A stretch of DNA of 64,000 nucleotides from Psettodes erumei (taxonomy: Eukaryota; Chordata; Actinopteri; Pleuronectiformes; Psettodidae): NCBI GenBank assembly GCA_016785225.1, contig JAFBJZ010000620.1, positions 1 through 64,000 on the forward strand, read 5' to 3'. How positions within the stretch are numbered: the stretch's first letter is position 1; the number at the start of each line of letters is the position of its first letter. Of the stretch, positions 1 through 12,968 are shown in pieces. The translations under genes and the position numbers were made by a program. Under the pieces are notes generated by a model that saw only the letters and a list, made by a program, of their open reading frames with translations, searched no databases and was not told the DNA's origin.

Positions 1-695
1 AGTATGTTGAAAAAAAAAAGTCAAAAAATGTCAAAAAAATTTTTTTGCCAAAAACTCATCAAATCATCTTAGAATAGTGTTTTATAAACACTCCATAGCA
101 TACTATGTGTTAAAAATGCAAAAAAGGTCATTTTTATAGGGTGTCACAAATACACAAAAAAGACATTGTAGAGTATGTTGAAAAAAGTCCAAAAATGTCA
201 AAAAAAAAATTTTGCCAAAAACTCATCAAATCATCTTAGAATAGTGTTTTATAAACACTCCATAGCATACTATGTGTTAAAAATGCAAAAAAGGTCATTT
301 TTATAGGGTGTCACAAATACACAAAAAAAGACATCGTAGAGTATGTTGAAAAAAGTCCAAAAATGTCAAAAAAAAAATTTTTTTTGCCAAAAACTCATCA
401 AATCATCTTAGAATAGTGTTTTATAAACACTCCATAGGATACTATGTGTTAAAAATGCAGAAAAACTCATTTGTTTAGGGTATCACAAATACACAAAAAA
501 TACATCGTCAAGTATGTTGAAAAAAGTCAAAAAATGTCAAAAAAACTTTTTTTGCCAAAAACTCATCAAATCATCTTAGAATAGTGTTTTATAAACACTC
601 CATAGCATACTATGTGTTAAAAATGCAAAAAAGGTCATTTTTATAGGGTGTCACAAATACACAAAAAAAGACATCGTAGAGTATGTTGAAAAACT
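1..695. repeat. AT-rich tandem satellite, ~170 bp unit, ~4.1 copies
   Basis: Four near-identical units begin at 1, 172, 340 and 511, and a partial fifth begins at 680, each opening with AGTATGTTGAAAAA. Unit lengths are 168-171 bp; differences are mostly in A- and T-run lengths plus a few substitutions, with the third unit the most divergent. Every unit carries two short perfect inverted repeats: AGTGTTT-TAT-AAACACT and CATAG-CATA-CTATG. The array is cut by the left edge and may be longer. It sits in a large intron of the CAMSAP-like gene. Confidence 0.93.
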
Positions 696-2480
696 ATGTT
701 GAGCTTAAATATGAATAATTAATCATGTGTGAGTTCATATGTGTACCCTCTAGAGGCAGCAGGCTGGGACAGTAGTAGTGCAACACAGCAGCTATAGCAC
801 AGCCATTAGACAGATCTTTGACCGCAGAAACCAGAGGGAAAGTGGGAGTCAGCTTAGACTGCACTTTGTCCTTCCTATAGCGGATCTAGAGAAGAAAGAG
901 AGGGAAGGGGAAAGAGGGGGAGGTTGAGAAAGAGAAGCGGGTAAAGAGAGGAACCGTTCTGCAAAGACGAGTTAGAAACAGTCACAGCAAATGGGCAAGT
1001 GAAGGAAAAGGAGGAGAGATCATCAGAAAAATCACAGATATGAATATAGATAAAGAAGAGAAAGAAAAGTAGAATTAGCTGGGATTGCCCTTCTTTTTGA
1101 CGATAAGAGAAAAAAAAACACAGACTACAACTGAGAAGCCAGCCAAACACCAAGATAATTGCAAAGAGAAGAAAACCCACAGAAATAAAGCGCAAGACCA
1201 ATGATGCTTCAATTAACAAACATCCATACAAACATACCAACCAGATGGTGCAGAGCAAAGGTTAAAAAAAGAAGGAAATAAAAAAACTAATAGAGGAATG
1301 TCAGTGATTATAAGTGAAAAGAAAGAAAGAAAAGAGTGAGTTTTAAAACTCTAAGGGCGTACACTCTTCTTTTGAATGTGCACATGACATAAAAACAAAA
1401 CAAATTGTGCATTAGCTGAAATTTATGCTAAATGATGTTGCACAGCCTTGTTGCAGGAGTTCAATGTCTGAGATTAATATCCAGTCTAATTATGCCTCCC
1501 GTAACATGGCTTTGTTAAACACACTTAAATACTAAAACATATGGATTAATTAGTGTTAGAAGCCGATGAGGTTTAACTGATCTGTCCAACCCCAAGGGTT
1601 GGAGTGGCAATTAGTTGGCAGTCAGTCTTTCAGTCAGTCATGGGAGGGGTGTGGCAATTGGTCAGTCTGTCAGTCGGTCAGGTGCGTTGCTGCGGGAGAC
1701 GTGGAGGATGAGGGTGACATAAGAGCGAGGTGTTATACGTTACCACAGGCGGCTTATTCCCCGACTCCTTCAAACAAAAAGCGATAGCATGCTGGATGGG
1801 AGGGGGGGATGGCAGAGAGAGGGAAACAAGCATAAATGACAAGGGGGCCGAACATCATGGGAACCGCCACACCACAGAGTCACATGGCACTGATCAGGGA
1901 GAGAGGAGCGACAGGGCAGGAGGAGGAGAGGGAGGAGGCAAACAAAGGGGGTGCAGAGGTAGTTCAATAATCAGCGAGGAGGTAATTTCACCTCCCTTCC
2001 CTCCGCTCCATCATCTCCTTCTCCCCCTTCCGCTCTGCTAATCTGAGCAGTTTGAGATGAAACTGGTGACTGAATGTGACAAAGTCAGAAACACCCGCAG
2101 TGTCCAAAACATCATCAGTTAATATTACCGATCAGTTACAGAACGTTTCAGTGGCATCCAATCAGTTCACACACAGAGGCACTACCTCAGATAAGAGGTC
2201 TGAGTGGCATTTCCAGCAGGTACATATAATTATATCAGCCTCGGCAGACGGACAGAGAGAAAGAAGGACAGGAGGTGAAGTGGACTTACGGGGACTAGTT
2301 TCCAGTACCAACGGGTGGATTGACACTGCCAGAGAGCAAGGCACGACAGAGATAAACCAGGGGGAGAGAACAGAGAAGCAGAGCAAGGTCGCTGTTAGAA
2401 GCTGCAGCGGCATGGCAATGAGACACACCATCATGCATGTGAGAGTGTGTGTCTGAGTGTGCGCGTGTGTTTGTGTGTAC
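696..2480. other. Intron sequence of camsap3-like gene
   Basis: Apart from the satellite, this stretch shows no exon of the CAMSAP-like gene (the next one must lie left of the window) and no other coding sequence I can support. Short open frames here have low-complexity, purine-biased composition and no recognisable protein motifs. Confidence 0.6.
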
Positions 2481-5400
2481 CGTTTCCTGAGCAGTCTGCA
2501 GATCTGTGCACGTCTGCGACTTGACGGGCTCCTCTTCTTCGGTGCATTCTCTCAGTTTCTGGTTCAGCTGTGGACACATGAGACCGTTAAAGCACAAGTT
2601 TGCTGTTTTTCTCCCTCCTGTCGTCCAGGTTTCATCCACATCACACGCGACCTGAAAGAAAGAGCAACTGCTGCTGACTGAACATCCTCAAAAATTAATC
2701 CTATTAACAGCAAAAACATGAATGTGCACATTAAATGTAATAAAATACATGTAACGTAGACAATATATTAATATGGTGTGAATCGAAAAATCTGCCCTTT
2801 ACTCAAAAACATGTATTCATGAAGAAGAAAGGAAACAACTGGGTCACCCTGTTGACCCAGAAGAGCAGAGCGTTCTCCCAGGGAGCCCCGACACCCATCT
2901 GCTCCGCCTCCACCGCCATCTTCACCCGACCCACCATCTCTTTAGCAGCCATTGACATCAGAGCTTCAATCAGGGCGAGGTGGCATTTCTGCACCAATCA
3001 GAGACAAGAGGAACAATTTAACAACCTGAGCATGCTGGATGACTTACCTACCTACTGACCTTCATTCGTTTCTTCCTTCCTTCCTTCTTTCATTTTGTTC
3101 AACTATTTTTTCTTTAATCTGTTTAATCTTTTACACTATATTGACTAATGTGAAGCATTTAGTTACTTGTATTGAGAAGTGCCTTACAAATAAATTATTA
3201 TTAATGTCATCTTTATCATTATTATCAAACACACATACTGTCTTGATGGGGACTTTGCTAAGATCCTCCTCGGTGACATCTTCATCCTGGACCTTTGGGC
3301 CGAAACCTTTCTTGATGAGGAACTGCAGCAGAGCGGTGTTGTCAGCCAGGGACCCCTGCGACCCTGGCACAGAGACCCCGTGTGCCTGCGCCAGCAAGGC
3401 CTGAGCTCGGCAGTAGACCTCCGGGGAGAGAAGCAGCTTGGAGACGGCCGGCTTGAGGTGCTCTTGTTCATACTGGTCCTTGTAAAGCGGCTCCCGAAAC
3501 TCCACGGGAACATTTTCTTAAGAGAGAGCGAGAAGATGGCTCAGTGAGCTTTTTAAGACACATTAGCAGATATTCTGTAAGAATCCTCTGCATTGTTCTC
3601 TGAGAAAGATAACTCAAGTGCATAGGACTGCATTGTCAAGGCCCTGTCCCACGTGGAAAAGGTTATGGAGGTCACACAGGCTGCTGCCAAGAGACTGCAG
3701 CTCCACTGTGCTCTCTGTTCTGAATTTTAAAAAATATATATATAGATATATATACACTGGAGAAAAGTGAAGAAGTTTCCCCAGAATGGAAGTGACAGTG
3801 TCTGACTGCGGGGCAGCTGCAGGAGAGGATAATGTCATCATCTGCATGAACAGCTCAGATCAGCTCAGAGAGGTTACCCAGACAAGAGTGTGTGAATGTG
3901 CATGTGCAGTTATCTTTGATATGCAAGAAGCTCAGACCACTATGAGTGGGTCATGCCATAGACACACACAAACACACACTCTTTCCCAACTGACCCATAT
4001 TCCAGCCCTGGACCGCTGCCCATCGAGTCGGGATAATCCTGGAGATTGAAGTGGACTTCTTAGAGGGAATATCAGAGTCTGCATCTCTTCCATTTAGTCT
4101 TTCAGTCAATTCTTTTTTCCTTCAAGCCTTTACCATTTCTCTTCTACTCCTTCATCTGTCCATAAACATCTCATCATGACTCTTCATGAGGGCGACAACT
4201 CTTCTTCTTTTCTCTCTCTCTCTCTGATGTGAGGCTTTGGAAAATGAAACTGTAACTCCTTCTCAAGAGAAGGGAAGAGAACATAAAGAACTGTTTGAAC
4301 ACATACACTCTCCACCACAACACGGCACACACACACCTTCTGGAGGGGGTTAAACCGTCGCCTTTCAAACTCTGCAGCCACAAGGCGAGGAAGTAGGACT
4401 GCCCGTCACTATGGGAACAGTGGAAATGGAAAGCGGCCATTCTGTCCCGCTTGTAGCCAAGGCAATGAGACCGGACTGCAGAGTAGGACCCAGCTAACCC
4501 ACTTAACATAATTCTAATCTAATCTGGGCCAAACAGGCCTGCGGAGCTGAAACAACATAAACATACAGATAATATAGGTAATATTATAGGCACAACATAC
4601 AGAGCAGACCATTTTTACACTTAAAACCATAGCTCACCTGACTGAGTTGACACCTGATTACTGACGCAATAAAAACATGTTGCACCAGGAGTGTGTGTGG
4701 TTAGTGATCTTCCATGTGTGGCTTTATTAGCGCTATCATTTTCAGGGCCGCCATTAAAAATACATAAGGCACCTACTGGGCATTTCCAACAGCTGACAGA
4801 CAACAGTGAAGCCTCCCTGCTGGAAGGTTTTCAGCTCCTCTCTCCTCATGTCCCACTGACTCGAGGACTGGACACAAACGTGACATGAAATTCTGTCTGA
4901 AGCTATTACTACAGAAAAACATGGGTCATTACATAAAGGAGAACTGTGTAAATTCACTCTTGCAGTTAGTGTCTACAGTGTGACATCATGGTGTTAGTCA
5001 GCAGAGCCTGAACCTTGACTGGAGCATGCTATTTGGACCCATGTTTTTTTTTTGTTGTTGTTGTTTTCACAACTAGCTGGGGAAGACTAAATACCAGAAA
5101 ACAAGCACTGGAGCAATTAAAAATAGTAATATCAGCCACAATTTTGATAATCATTTAGGTGAATTATCATAATAAATTGAAAAAAACTGTCAGCTGAACA
5201 AAATGTGCAATGTGATGACCTGACCCAGAGCTTTTAGATTTCATGATTTTTGCAACTCTGTCTTTCTTTCTTTCTTTCTTTCTTTCTCGATGGACTGATC
5301 AATAATGAAAATAATTATTGATTGCAGTCCCAGCACCTTTACAGCATGATGTCATCCAATACAACACAAACTGCAGGCAGGACAGAAAAAACAGTGTCTC

Positions 5401-6417
5401 TGGCTCTGTGTCACCAACAATATAAACTTCATAAACGAGTTAATCATCTCTGAGTTTATATGGGATGATTAATTCTAATTCTTACTTCTAACTACTGGAT
5501 GATTGCGTTAAACCACATCCTTCAGTCCATCCTGTCTATGAATACACCTAGTTCGACCACTGTAGAAAAAAACAAAAAACAAAAAGCAGACATGCCATAT
5601 TTTAAGAAATGACCTCTAAAATATTCTAGATTGGTTGATGAATAAAATGCATTTGCAGCAGTTGCCACCAAACACGCTCCATTGTCTCATAAAATCCAAC
5701 TATGTCACCTTCACTACACTGCCACGCGCTGTGGCCCAACGTGCGTGCGTAACACTGACACAAATATTAGGCGGTCCTGACCCATTTACAGCCGGCCCAC
5801 ACACAACCTATACGCGCATCTTTTCTGCAACCGATTCTTTTTAATCACAGGGCAACGAACCCATGCTGAGGTTCTGTTTTGCCAGACCGACCCCTCCTGC
5901 AGGCCTGATGGAGGGGCTCTGACAAAAGGCTTTGTTGCACTGCAGCGATGACAGCCTCTGGTTCCGTCACGCACCACCGAGGAGATTCCTCCTGACGACC
6001 CGCATATTCAAGTCCGTAATTGGCCGGAAAGTCTCCTCGTTAATGTGGTAACGTACGTACGGTGCGCAGCCCGGGAGGAACGGGCCGGTTAAACCCGTCC
6101 AGCGATCACTGCAGCGGCTGATGCTGGGCGGCTGGATGCTGGGGGCTCCCCCCCGCCACAAAAAATAAAGAAATAAAACGAGATACGTCCAACTCCCGAG
6201 CACCACAATATGTGCTGGGTAAAATAATACGCGCCCCACCCAAGCAAGCACCCCCCGCGATGTGGACATGAGCCGAGTCGTCACCTGCAGAGCCGTACGA
6301 CTTGGACAGTAGCCACCGGACGCTGGCGCAGATCTTGGCCCGGTTGAAGTCGTACTGGTCCAGCGGTTTGATCTCCGGCACCGAGAAGGTCTTCATCGCG
6401 CTGGGAGAGTCCACCAT
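2481..6417 (-). CDS. camsap3: CAMSAP-family microtubule minus-end-binding protein, N-terminal exons (partial)
   Basis: Four coding exons in transcript order: 6285-6417, 3239-3516, 2848-2988 and 2481-2567, all with GT-AG junctions and continuous phase, giving 213 residues before the gene leaves the window. The start MVDSPSAMKTFSVPEIK and the following LDQYDFNRAK match the CAMSAP N-terminus; VPEIK favours CAMSAP3 over CAMSAP1/2. Later blocks KDQYEQEH, LLLSPEVYCRA, LLFWVNR and LNQKLRE are family landmarks. CAMSAPs bind and stabilise non-centrosomal microtubule minus ends; CAMSAP3 anchors them at the apical cortex of epithelial cells. The calponin-homology, coiled-coil and CKK domains would be encoded further left. 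The ATG context (GCCATGG) is strong. The paralogue assignment is less certain than the family. Confidence 0.88.
3517..6284. other. First coding intron of camsap3-like gene
   Basis: A 2.8 kb intron with no exon-like sequence that I can support. It holds a TCTT microsatellite near 5261-5288 and short AT-rich tracts, and nothing else recognisable. Confidence 0.6.
5261..5288. repeat. (TCTT)n microsatellite
   Basis: Seven tandem TTTC-type tetranucleotides inside a camsap3 intron. Confidence 0.9.
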
Positions 6418-6660
6418 GGCCGCGCTGTGCCGCACGAACGACACGGCGCCAGCAGCAGCAGCAGCAGCCGGGAAAATGTGAGGAGGAGGGATGATGGAGG
6501 AGGAGGAGGAGGAGGAGGAGGAGGAAGAGTCGGACAGATGGAGGAGGATCCTGTGATGCAGGCGATGCAAATGAATGATGCCGAGGCAACTAAAAGTTCA
6601 ACAGAGAGGGTGGATTTACACAAAAAATCTGCTCTATATTAAATGAATCAAAAAATCTTT
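6418..6660 (-). promoter_or_regulatory. camsap3 5' leader and probable promoter with triplet repeats
   Basis: The sequence just upstream of the camsap3 start is GC-rich. It contains a (CAG)n/(GCA)n run near 6450-6470 and a long (GGA)n run at about 6479-6527 (plus-strand reading). This is typical of a vertebrate 5' UTR or CpG-type promoter. No transcription start can be fixed from sequence alone. Confidence 0.4.
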
Positions 6661-8076
6661 TAAATGGAGACTCAGACGTCACTTACCAACCAGCTCACCC
6701 GTGAACGTCACGTGTCGACCACTGGGTGCGTCGCAGAAAATATTTTCAAATCCTTGATATTCAGTCAGCAGCGGCAGAACATACCTAGTGTATCACCTTT
6801 TTCACCAAAATGTTTTTATTATCAGGTTGGTTTTTTACTGAGAGCAGTTTCAGACAAGGAAATAAATCAGTCAGTCAGTCAGTACCCGCTTCCTCCACAT
6901 GCAGGTGCCCTTGAGCTTGGGTACCAACTTCAGCCCCCCACCCCAGGTACAGTGCCCATGTGGTCCACCTGACTATGCAATAAAAGATTCAGGAAACAGG
7001 AACATCATGGTAATCGCATTAAAACATCGACGTTTTGAGTGTTGCAAACTGCTGCAGATCCTCAGTTGAACTGATAAGAACGTTTTTTGCAAGCGAGAGG
7101 AAACTACGGGAAACTACAAACTCTTGTTATCACAAACTGCAAAAAGGTTGAAAACTGAAAAAGGCCCTTAAAGGAAACACAAGAGAAAAAGAAATTACTG
7201 TACATGTACATTAAATATATAGATATACATTCCACAGAGTTGATGGCTTTCACACAGGTGAGACAGAAGCAGCCTCAGACTCTGAGAATGTGACACAACC
7301 AGTTTGTCCCCAACCCTGCCAAACTGCATGTTAAAAAAACACGGAAATGAGGAATGAATGGGTTCTTTTTTGTATGTGAACTTTCGCAGAGTTTGTGCAT
7401 CCATCAGATAAGATACACAATGTTTAAGGTTGCAACAGGCTCAGCAAACAGGACTCGAACAAACTGCTGTTCTGACTGTGGAGACAAAAACAAGGTGTGT
7501 ATGTACATTTATGTGTGTGTATGTGATGTAGACAGGAACACAATGTACCGTTCACCTTTGGATTAAGTGAAAATTATGAAAAATCTTTGTTTTCATACAG
7601 TTGGTTGAGTCTTTTGTGTTGCAACTACTAATTATTGTGTCCTATCTTGTGTAACACATTGTATGGCATCTATTAGTAAGTCCAGTGATGGCGACATGAG
7701 TAAATGCCGAACACTTGTCTCATGTAAACCATTAAATACCATTAGATTTGTTGGCAGTAAAATATTTTACTTTGAAAACCATTAACCTGAATGTATATGA
7801 TCATTTTTTAAGAAATAATATTTTGTAATTTGAAAAACCAGAGTAAAGGTGTCTAAGTATTGAAGTAAAAAGTGCTAAATAAAAATCAAGTACATACAAA
7901 TTGCACAACTTGAATAGTGAAAATTTTAAAAAGGGGGATTGAAAGCACATGAATGATTAAATGAAAGTATTTGGCTCATTTCTTGTGTCTTTTACAGTGA
8001 AAACCAGAGTGGATATCAGAAACGTCTTTGTGCTCAGCCTCACTGTAGTTTTATTCCTCTTGCAGGTCAGACAGCA

Positions 8077-8439
8077 ATGGGTGGCTCCTCCTCGAAAAGG
8101 ACCTTTTTTGGGCAGAAGAAGAAGAAGTCGGGTCTGAGCAAAACCTGGAGTCAGCTGAAGGGGGCGCTACCCGCTAAGAAACGCAAGAAGAAGATGCTTC
8201 TGTCTCTGGGTAAACTGAACCTGGATAACCTGAGGAAGGAGAAGAACTCCCAGAAGAGATTCTCTTTGCCAACAGACAAGCGGGAGCCGATATCGCTGAA
8301 AAGATTCTCTCTCGGCAACATAAGGAAGGAGTTGACAAAGACTGCTCCACCTGGGAAGAAGGAGAAGGACGGAGGAGGCAGAGGGCTGGGAAAAGTGGGA
8401 GAGCAGTTTAAAAGGAAATTTTCTCAAGGACCTAAATAA
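8077..8439 (+). CDS. Highly basic 120-residue protein, unrecognised, possible N-myristoylation site
   Basis: An open frame from ATG 8077 to TAA 8437-8439. I do not recognise the family. The start MGGSSSKR fits the N-myristoylation pattern (Gly2, Ser6, basic residue next), and lysine/arginine tracts follow at once, as in MARCKS/Src-type membrane anchors. There are 36 Lys+Arg against 8 Asp+Glu, a net charge near +28. The middle holds imperfect repeats: LSLGKLNLDNLRKE, KRFSLPTDK and KRFSLGNIRKE, with RFSL sites resembling basophilic-kinase targets. Codon use is biased (CTG for Leu, AAG for Lys), which supports real coding. A splice-acceptor-like tract (CCTCTTGCAG) ends 11 bp before the ATG, so upstream exons may exist; the frame also stays open upstream as far as a second acceptor-like site near 8000. 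A polyadenylation signal AATAAA lies at 8875-8880. It lies between camsap3 and lpar2 on the opposite strand. Confidence 0.55.
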   Translation: MGGSSSKRTFFGQKKKKSGLSKTWSQLKGALPAKKRKKKMLLSLGKLNLDNLRKEKNSQKRFSLPTDKREPISLKRFSLGNIRKELTKTAPPGKKEKDGGGRGLGKVGEQFKRKFSQGPK

Positions 8440-11400
8440 GAGTTTGCGTGAACCTGAAGGAAACAAAGGAGGAGTCCGAGGCAAAAGGCCCAAAAGCATT
8501 TTCCTGAAGCTTCCTGAACTTGGTTGCAAAAGAACAGACGCCAGTCAGCAGTTGTCAGGATGATGTGCAGTCAAAAGGTTTTAATGATGTCTCTGTCAAA
8601 CACTGAGCTTAATCATCATGGCTGAAACTGAGACACAGTCAAAAAGCTTCCTGTCAACGCCTCCGTGTTAGTTTCACACAACTGCAACATTAATCAGGTG
8701 CAGGACGTTTTACTGTAAAGCTTCACATCTCAACAACATTTCTGGGCACAATCCTAAAAGAAAGACAAGCTTGATTTCACTGTTGGTCTTTTATTGAGTT
8801 GCCTCTGATGGCAAATCTGCTGAAGTGCACTAATTAATGTACATAACAACCACAGCACCCACAATGTGATCATAAATAAAGATTGATATCTCAGTTTACA
8901 AAAGGCATTAAGTTTCATTCTGGCAGAGAGATAAAAAATGTACATGAGGCAAAAACCACGGTGTTGGCAGCATAAAGTAACAAATAATAATTTCAAAAAT
9001 GAAGGAACAGTGTATAACCGATGTCTTAACAACACAGGCTGCTCACTGACACAACACAAACTGGATCATACCCATTAACTTACAAGTCAGTGAAAATAAA
9101 AAGATATACAATAAAACATGTTCGTCCACTTTGTGGAGAGTAAAAGTTTCCAACGTGTGCCAAGCACTTACATTTTTAAGGGTTAAAAACAGGAATTATC
9201 TTTAAATTTCCAAACAAGTTAAGAAGATTCATAAACAAAAGGAGATGAATAGTTTATGAAGAAATTAGATAAATGGCTTTTAAAAAACACTTTACTTTAC
9301 AGGACCAAACTTTAAAACAGGGATTCAAATTAAAGGTTTAACCTAAACATATGAATAACTCCTGTTGTGAGGCGGTGACAAATGTATCTGCCTCCATTTT
9401 CACCTTTTCAGTTCCTTCTTTAAATCTCTTTGATGAGTCGACAGAGGGTCAAAACTTCCAACAGAGTTACAAGTTACAACATGCAGAAAATCTCTGTTCG
9501 TCAGGTCGAGTGATTTTAACAATAAAACCAAATGATTCGATGCATGTAATAACATCCACACCACCACTGATAGCTTTCGTTGGACAAAGTGGGGGTGAAA
9601 TATTTTTTTTTATGTCTGACTGGGGATCAGAAAGGGAGACTGGACCAGACCTTTAAGTGAAAAGCAGCAGCAGTAAATATCAGGCCCACAGCAAACTGGC
9701 AACACAAAATAATCAGCAAAGCTGATGATACAAGATGATCATGAGGAGCGGATATGTACTTCATAAAAGTATGGAGTATAGAGTGGTATGTCTTAGGCGC
9801 ACATGAGGGAGTCTATGCATTAGGTATGCCTGGCTATAACTGAAATGCAATAATCCCCCCCCCCTTTGTGAACACTCAGTCCAGTCACAGATTTACAGAC
9901 AGTCCAAAGTCCTTTTGTTTGCATTTCACCCACAGGATTTATGTGATTTTATCCAACAGGTTCAGGCTGAACAAGCTAAGTTAAATCAACACCTCTGTAA
10001 AAACCTGCTGAAGGTCGCGTCCGCTGCAGGATCCTCCAATCAGACTGCATCAGTTTCAGCCAGGTGTACCTAATAAACTGTCAGCGTGATGCAATCTGTG
10101 GCCGGCCTCTCCACATGCTCTCAGTCACTTCTTCCATGCACTGCAGACATCTTCCAGTCCACAGGGGGATGTCACTGTGTCCCCCTCTCATGTTGTTTAA
10201 ATGGCACCGTGATGGGGGGTGTCTTTAAACAAGAGGACGGGTGTTTGCTAACATATTAGCAATGAATGAACTCTTCTTCCCCCGACGACCAGCCTCGCGT
10301 CATCACACACAGAATAACTCTTGTCCGCCAGCAGCAGAGATAAACATCCCCCTTTTTAAAGAGAACAAACAGTTTTGGATCCTGTCACAACAGTCTGAGG
10401 AGAACCAGACCTGACGGCTCGTGTACACAGATGCGTGGATGTCACCGGCAAGGTTTATCGCCGTTTACGTTAACTGCACTTTTCCGAAGAGGTCGGCCCG
10501 TCTTCCGAGCCGTCGTGAATGAGAGGCGACCCGTTGCTCCTCTCTACCGGCACGGCAGCGCGACACTTAAAGGTCTACAGACAGAGGAGAGCGGGAGGCC
10601 AGAGGGGTGAGATACAGCAGGAAGTGGAAAAGAAAGAAGAGAAAATGGGAATTAGTCATGTCTACACAAGCAAAAAACCCAAAACAAAACAAAACAGTTG
10701 ATAGGAAAAGATATGAAAAACATGTCCATCCCTGACAAGTGTTTCCACACAGTTTGACAGGAGTCCAAATGTGAATTACAGCGCTCATCACCAAGAAGCA
10801 ACAGACGAAGGCGAGGCGGACAGACAGGAACACACGAATCACAGCCGTGGGCAGATTGATGCATTTATTCATATTAGTACGTCGGTACAAAAATCCAATC
10901 AAAAAATGAAAATGTTTCTGAACTGTCAAACAAAACCAGGAGTTAGTCTACAATGTGAAATCTTAAGACAAAGAATATACTTTGAATATATACTGTAACT
11001 TCTTGTAACGACATTCCCTTTAAGAATACTTATAGTTACACAGATCCCTTACTTTCTCCTGCATATTTCACTATCAACACAAAGTCAGGCCAAATTCAAA
11101 TCTGCCCCACCCGTCTCACTTCCGCTGCCTCCCCTTCTCCAATCTTAATGTGGCTTAACAAAACAAAAATATGTAAAACAGAAATGTTTCCATGAGCCAG
11201 TGTACACGCTCAGATACACACAATCATGACTGCGCTTCCTGCAGCAGCAATAACAGGCTGCGTGTGTGTGTGTGTGTATGCCTGCGTGAGAGGATGACAG
11301 AGTGCATGCCTCCAACATACACACATGCCAGAGTAACAAGTCAGAGGAAATGTGGCAAAGGACCATGACACTCTAACCACCGCCGCACATCTGGACCAGT

Positions 11401-12968
11401 TTAAAACTGTACAACACGCACACACGCACATCAGCGAACAGCACAGAGGACACACTCATCCCGCACCAGGGGACGGGGTCATTCCAGGCATCCGGGTAAA
11501 GAAGAAACCTGCTTGAAGTTTTTTTTTGTGTGCAGTGTGACCATTAAGGCGCTCTGCCTGATGGAAAGTGTGACGTCCTCGCTGGCTGAAGCTACACATG
11601 TCACTGTACTGTACACATCTGTGCCTCGCCTCTGCCAACGGGACGCGACCTGAGCCAGACTCTGCGGAGGAGTGATCACCGAGTTAAGAGCCACCGCAGT
11701 CGGCTCTTACTGACAAACTTAACTTACAGCTTGTGTGTGTGAAGTGTCTTTTTCCCTGTTCCTGATGTCCTGTGCTCACATGCCACATAATCAATGTATG
11801 GACACAAGTACTGGGCCAACGCTCTTAGTCATTATGTTTCATTCAGTCCCATGACCACAGGTGTGTAAAAAAAAAAAAAAAAAATCAAGCACCTAGCCAC
11901 ACAGTCTGCCTTTACAAACACTGTGAAGGAGTGGTTCATGAGCGTCCTCAGCCCACGCGGTGCTACAGGGCGGGTCGCCGAGCGCCGAGGAGCATCGTGT
12001 GTGTAAAAGCCACCGAGCTTCCTCTGGTATTTACATCTGCACAAAAAAATTGGGCCTATAATGCCCGTGGACTCAGAGTGGGATGTCACGAAAGCTCGTG
12101 TAGGTGGTCCAATCAATCCAATCATCCATATCATGTTGCTGGTGTCGTCATATTGTTCACCATCACCGGAGACAGACTATCACACTTCGCTGGAAGGCGA
12201 CGGCTCAGCAAGCGCGTGAGTGGCCGAGTGCTGAAACCGAGAGAGCGTCCGTGTTCGTCCGTGGTCATGTGAATGACACGCTCCTTACCCGCTGTTTCAA
12301 CGGTGTGGTCATAATGGAATTCATGTTTCACTGAAACCACGTGACAGCGATTGCGAGGAGGAAAGGCGCAGATATGAAACTTAGATACTGTAAGACAAGA
12401 GACGGGGCATAAACCGCAAGTTACTGAGGCCACAAGAATACCAATGTTGTTTTTTTCATCTTAGCAGGTTAACCCCAGGTTCATTTCATTGGATACTGCA
12501 CGTTCACAAACACGCACAAACAGTTACATGCACCGACAACACAACACAACGCAGTTACACTGCAGGAAAACAAAGTGGCACATAAAAAAGCAGAGGCGTG
12601 TTTGTGCATATATGCAAAATAAAAAACTGAAAAAAACATTTCTGACTTGAGACTCCTGTCACACTTCTCACTCCTGACACATTTCAGCTGATATGTTGTG
12701 AAAATATCAACTGAAGCTGCTTTAAGGGAAGTACATTTTTAAAACGAGAAAGACTGGTTTGTTGCAATTTTTCTAAATCTGATTTGCACCTGGATGTGGT
12801 TGTTTTTTTTAAGTGGCATTCAAATGGAAAATTAAGTTGTCAAGTCAGCTGGGTTTGTGATTTTCAAACTGTCTGATCCCAAGGTGCCATGTTTGTGCTG
12901 TATGTGGCAAACAGATTGTATATTTGTCTGCAGTCAGTGTGGTTTCAGGAGTGTGTAATTTACAGTCC
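8440..12968. other. 3' UTR of the small plus-strand gene and probable long 3' UTR of lpar2
   Basis: No further protein-coding exon is visible. The plus strand has AATAAA at 8875-8880 for the 8077 gene. The minus strand has AATAAA complements at 10864-10869 and 8790-8795, either of which could end the lpar2 transcript. CA/GT runs occur near 11261-11280. The conserved reading of lpar2 stops at 12969. Confidence 0.45.

Noticed and set aside
1..695. CRISPR-like array of regular repeats
   Set aside because: Units are contiguous 170-bp tandem copies without unique spacers, in a vertebrate genome; it is a satellite.
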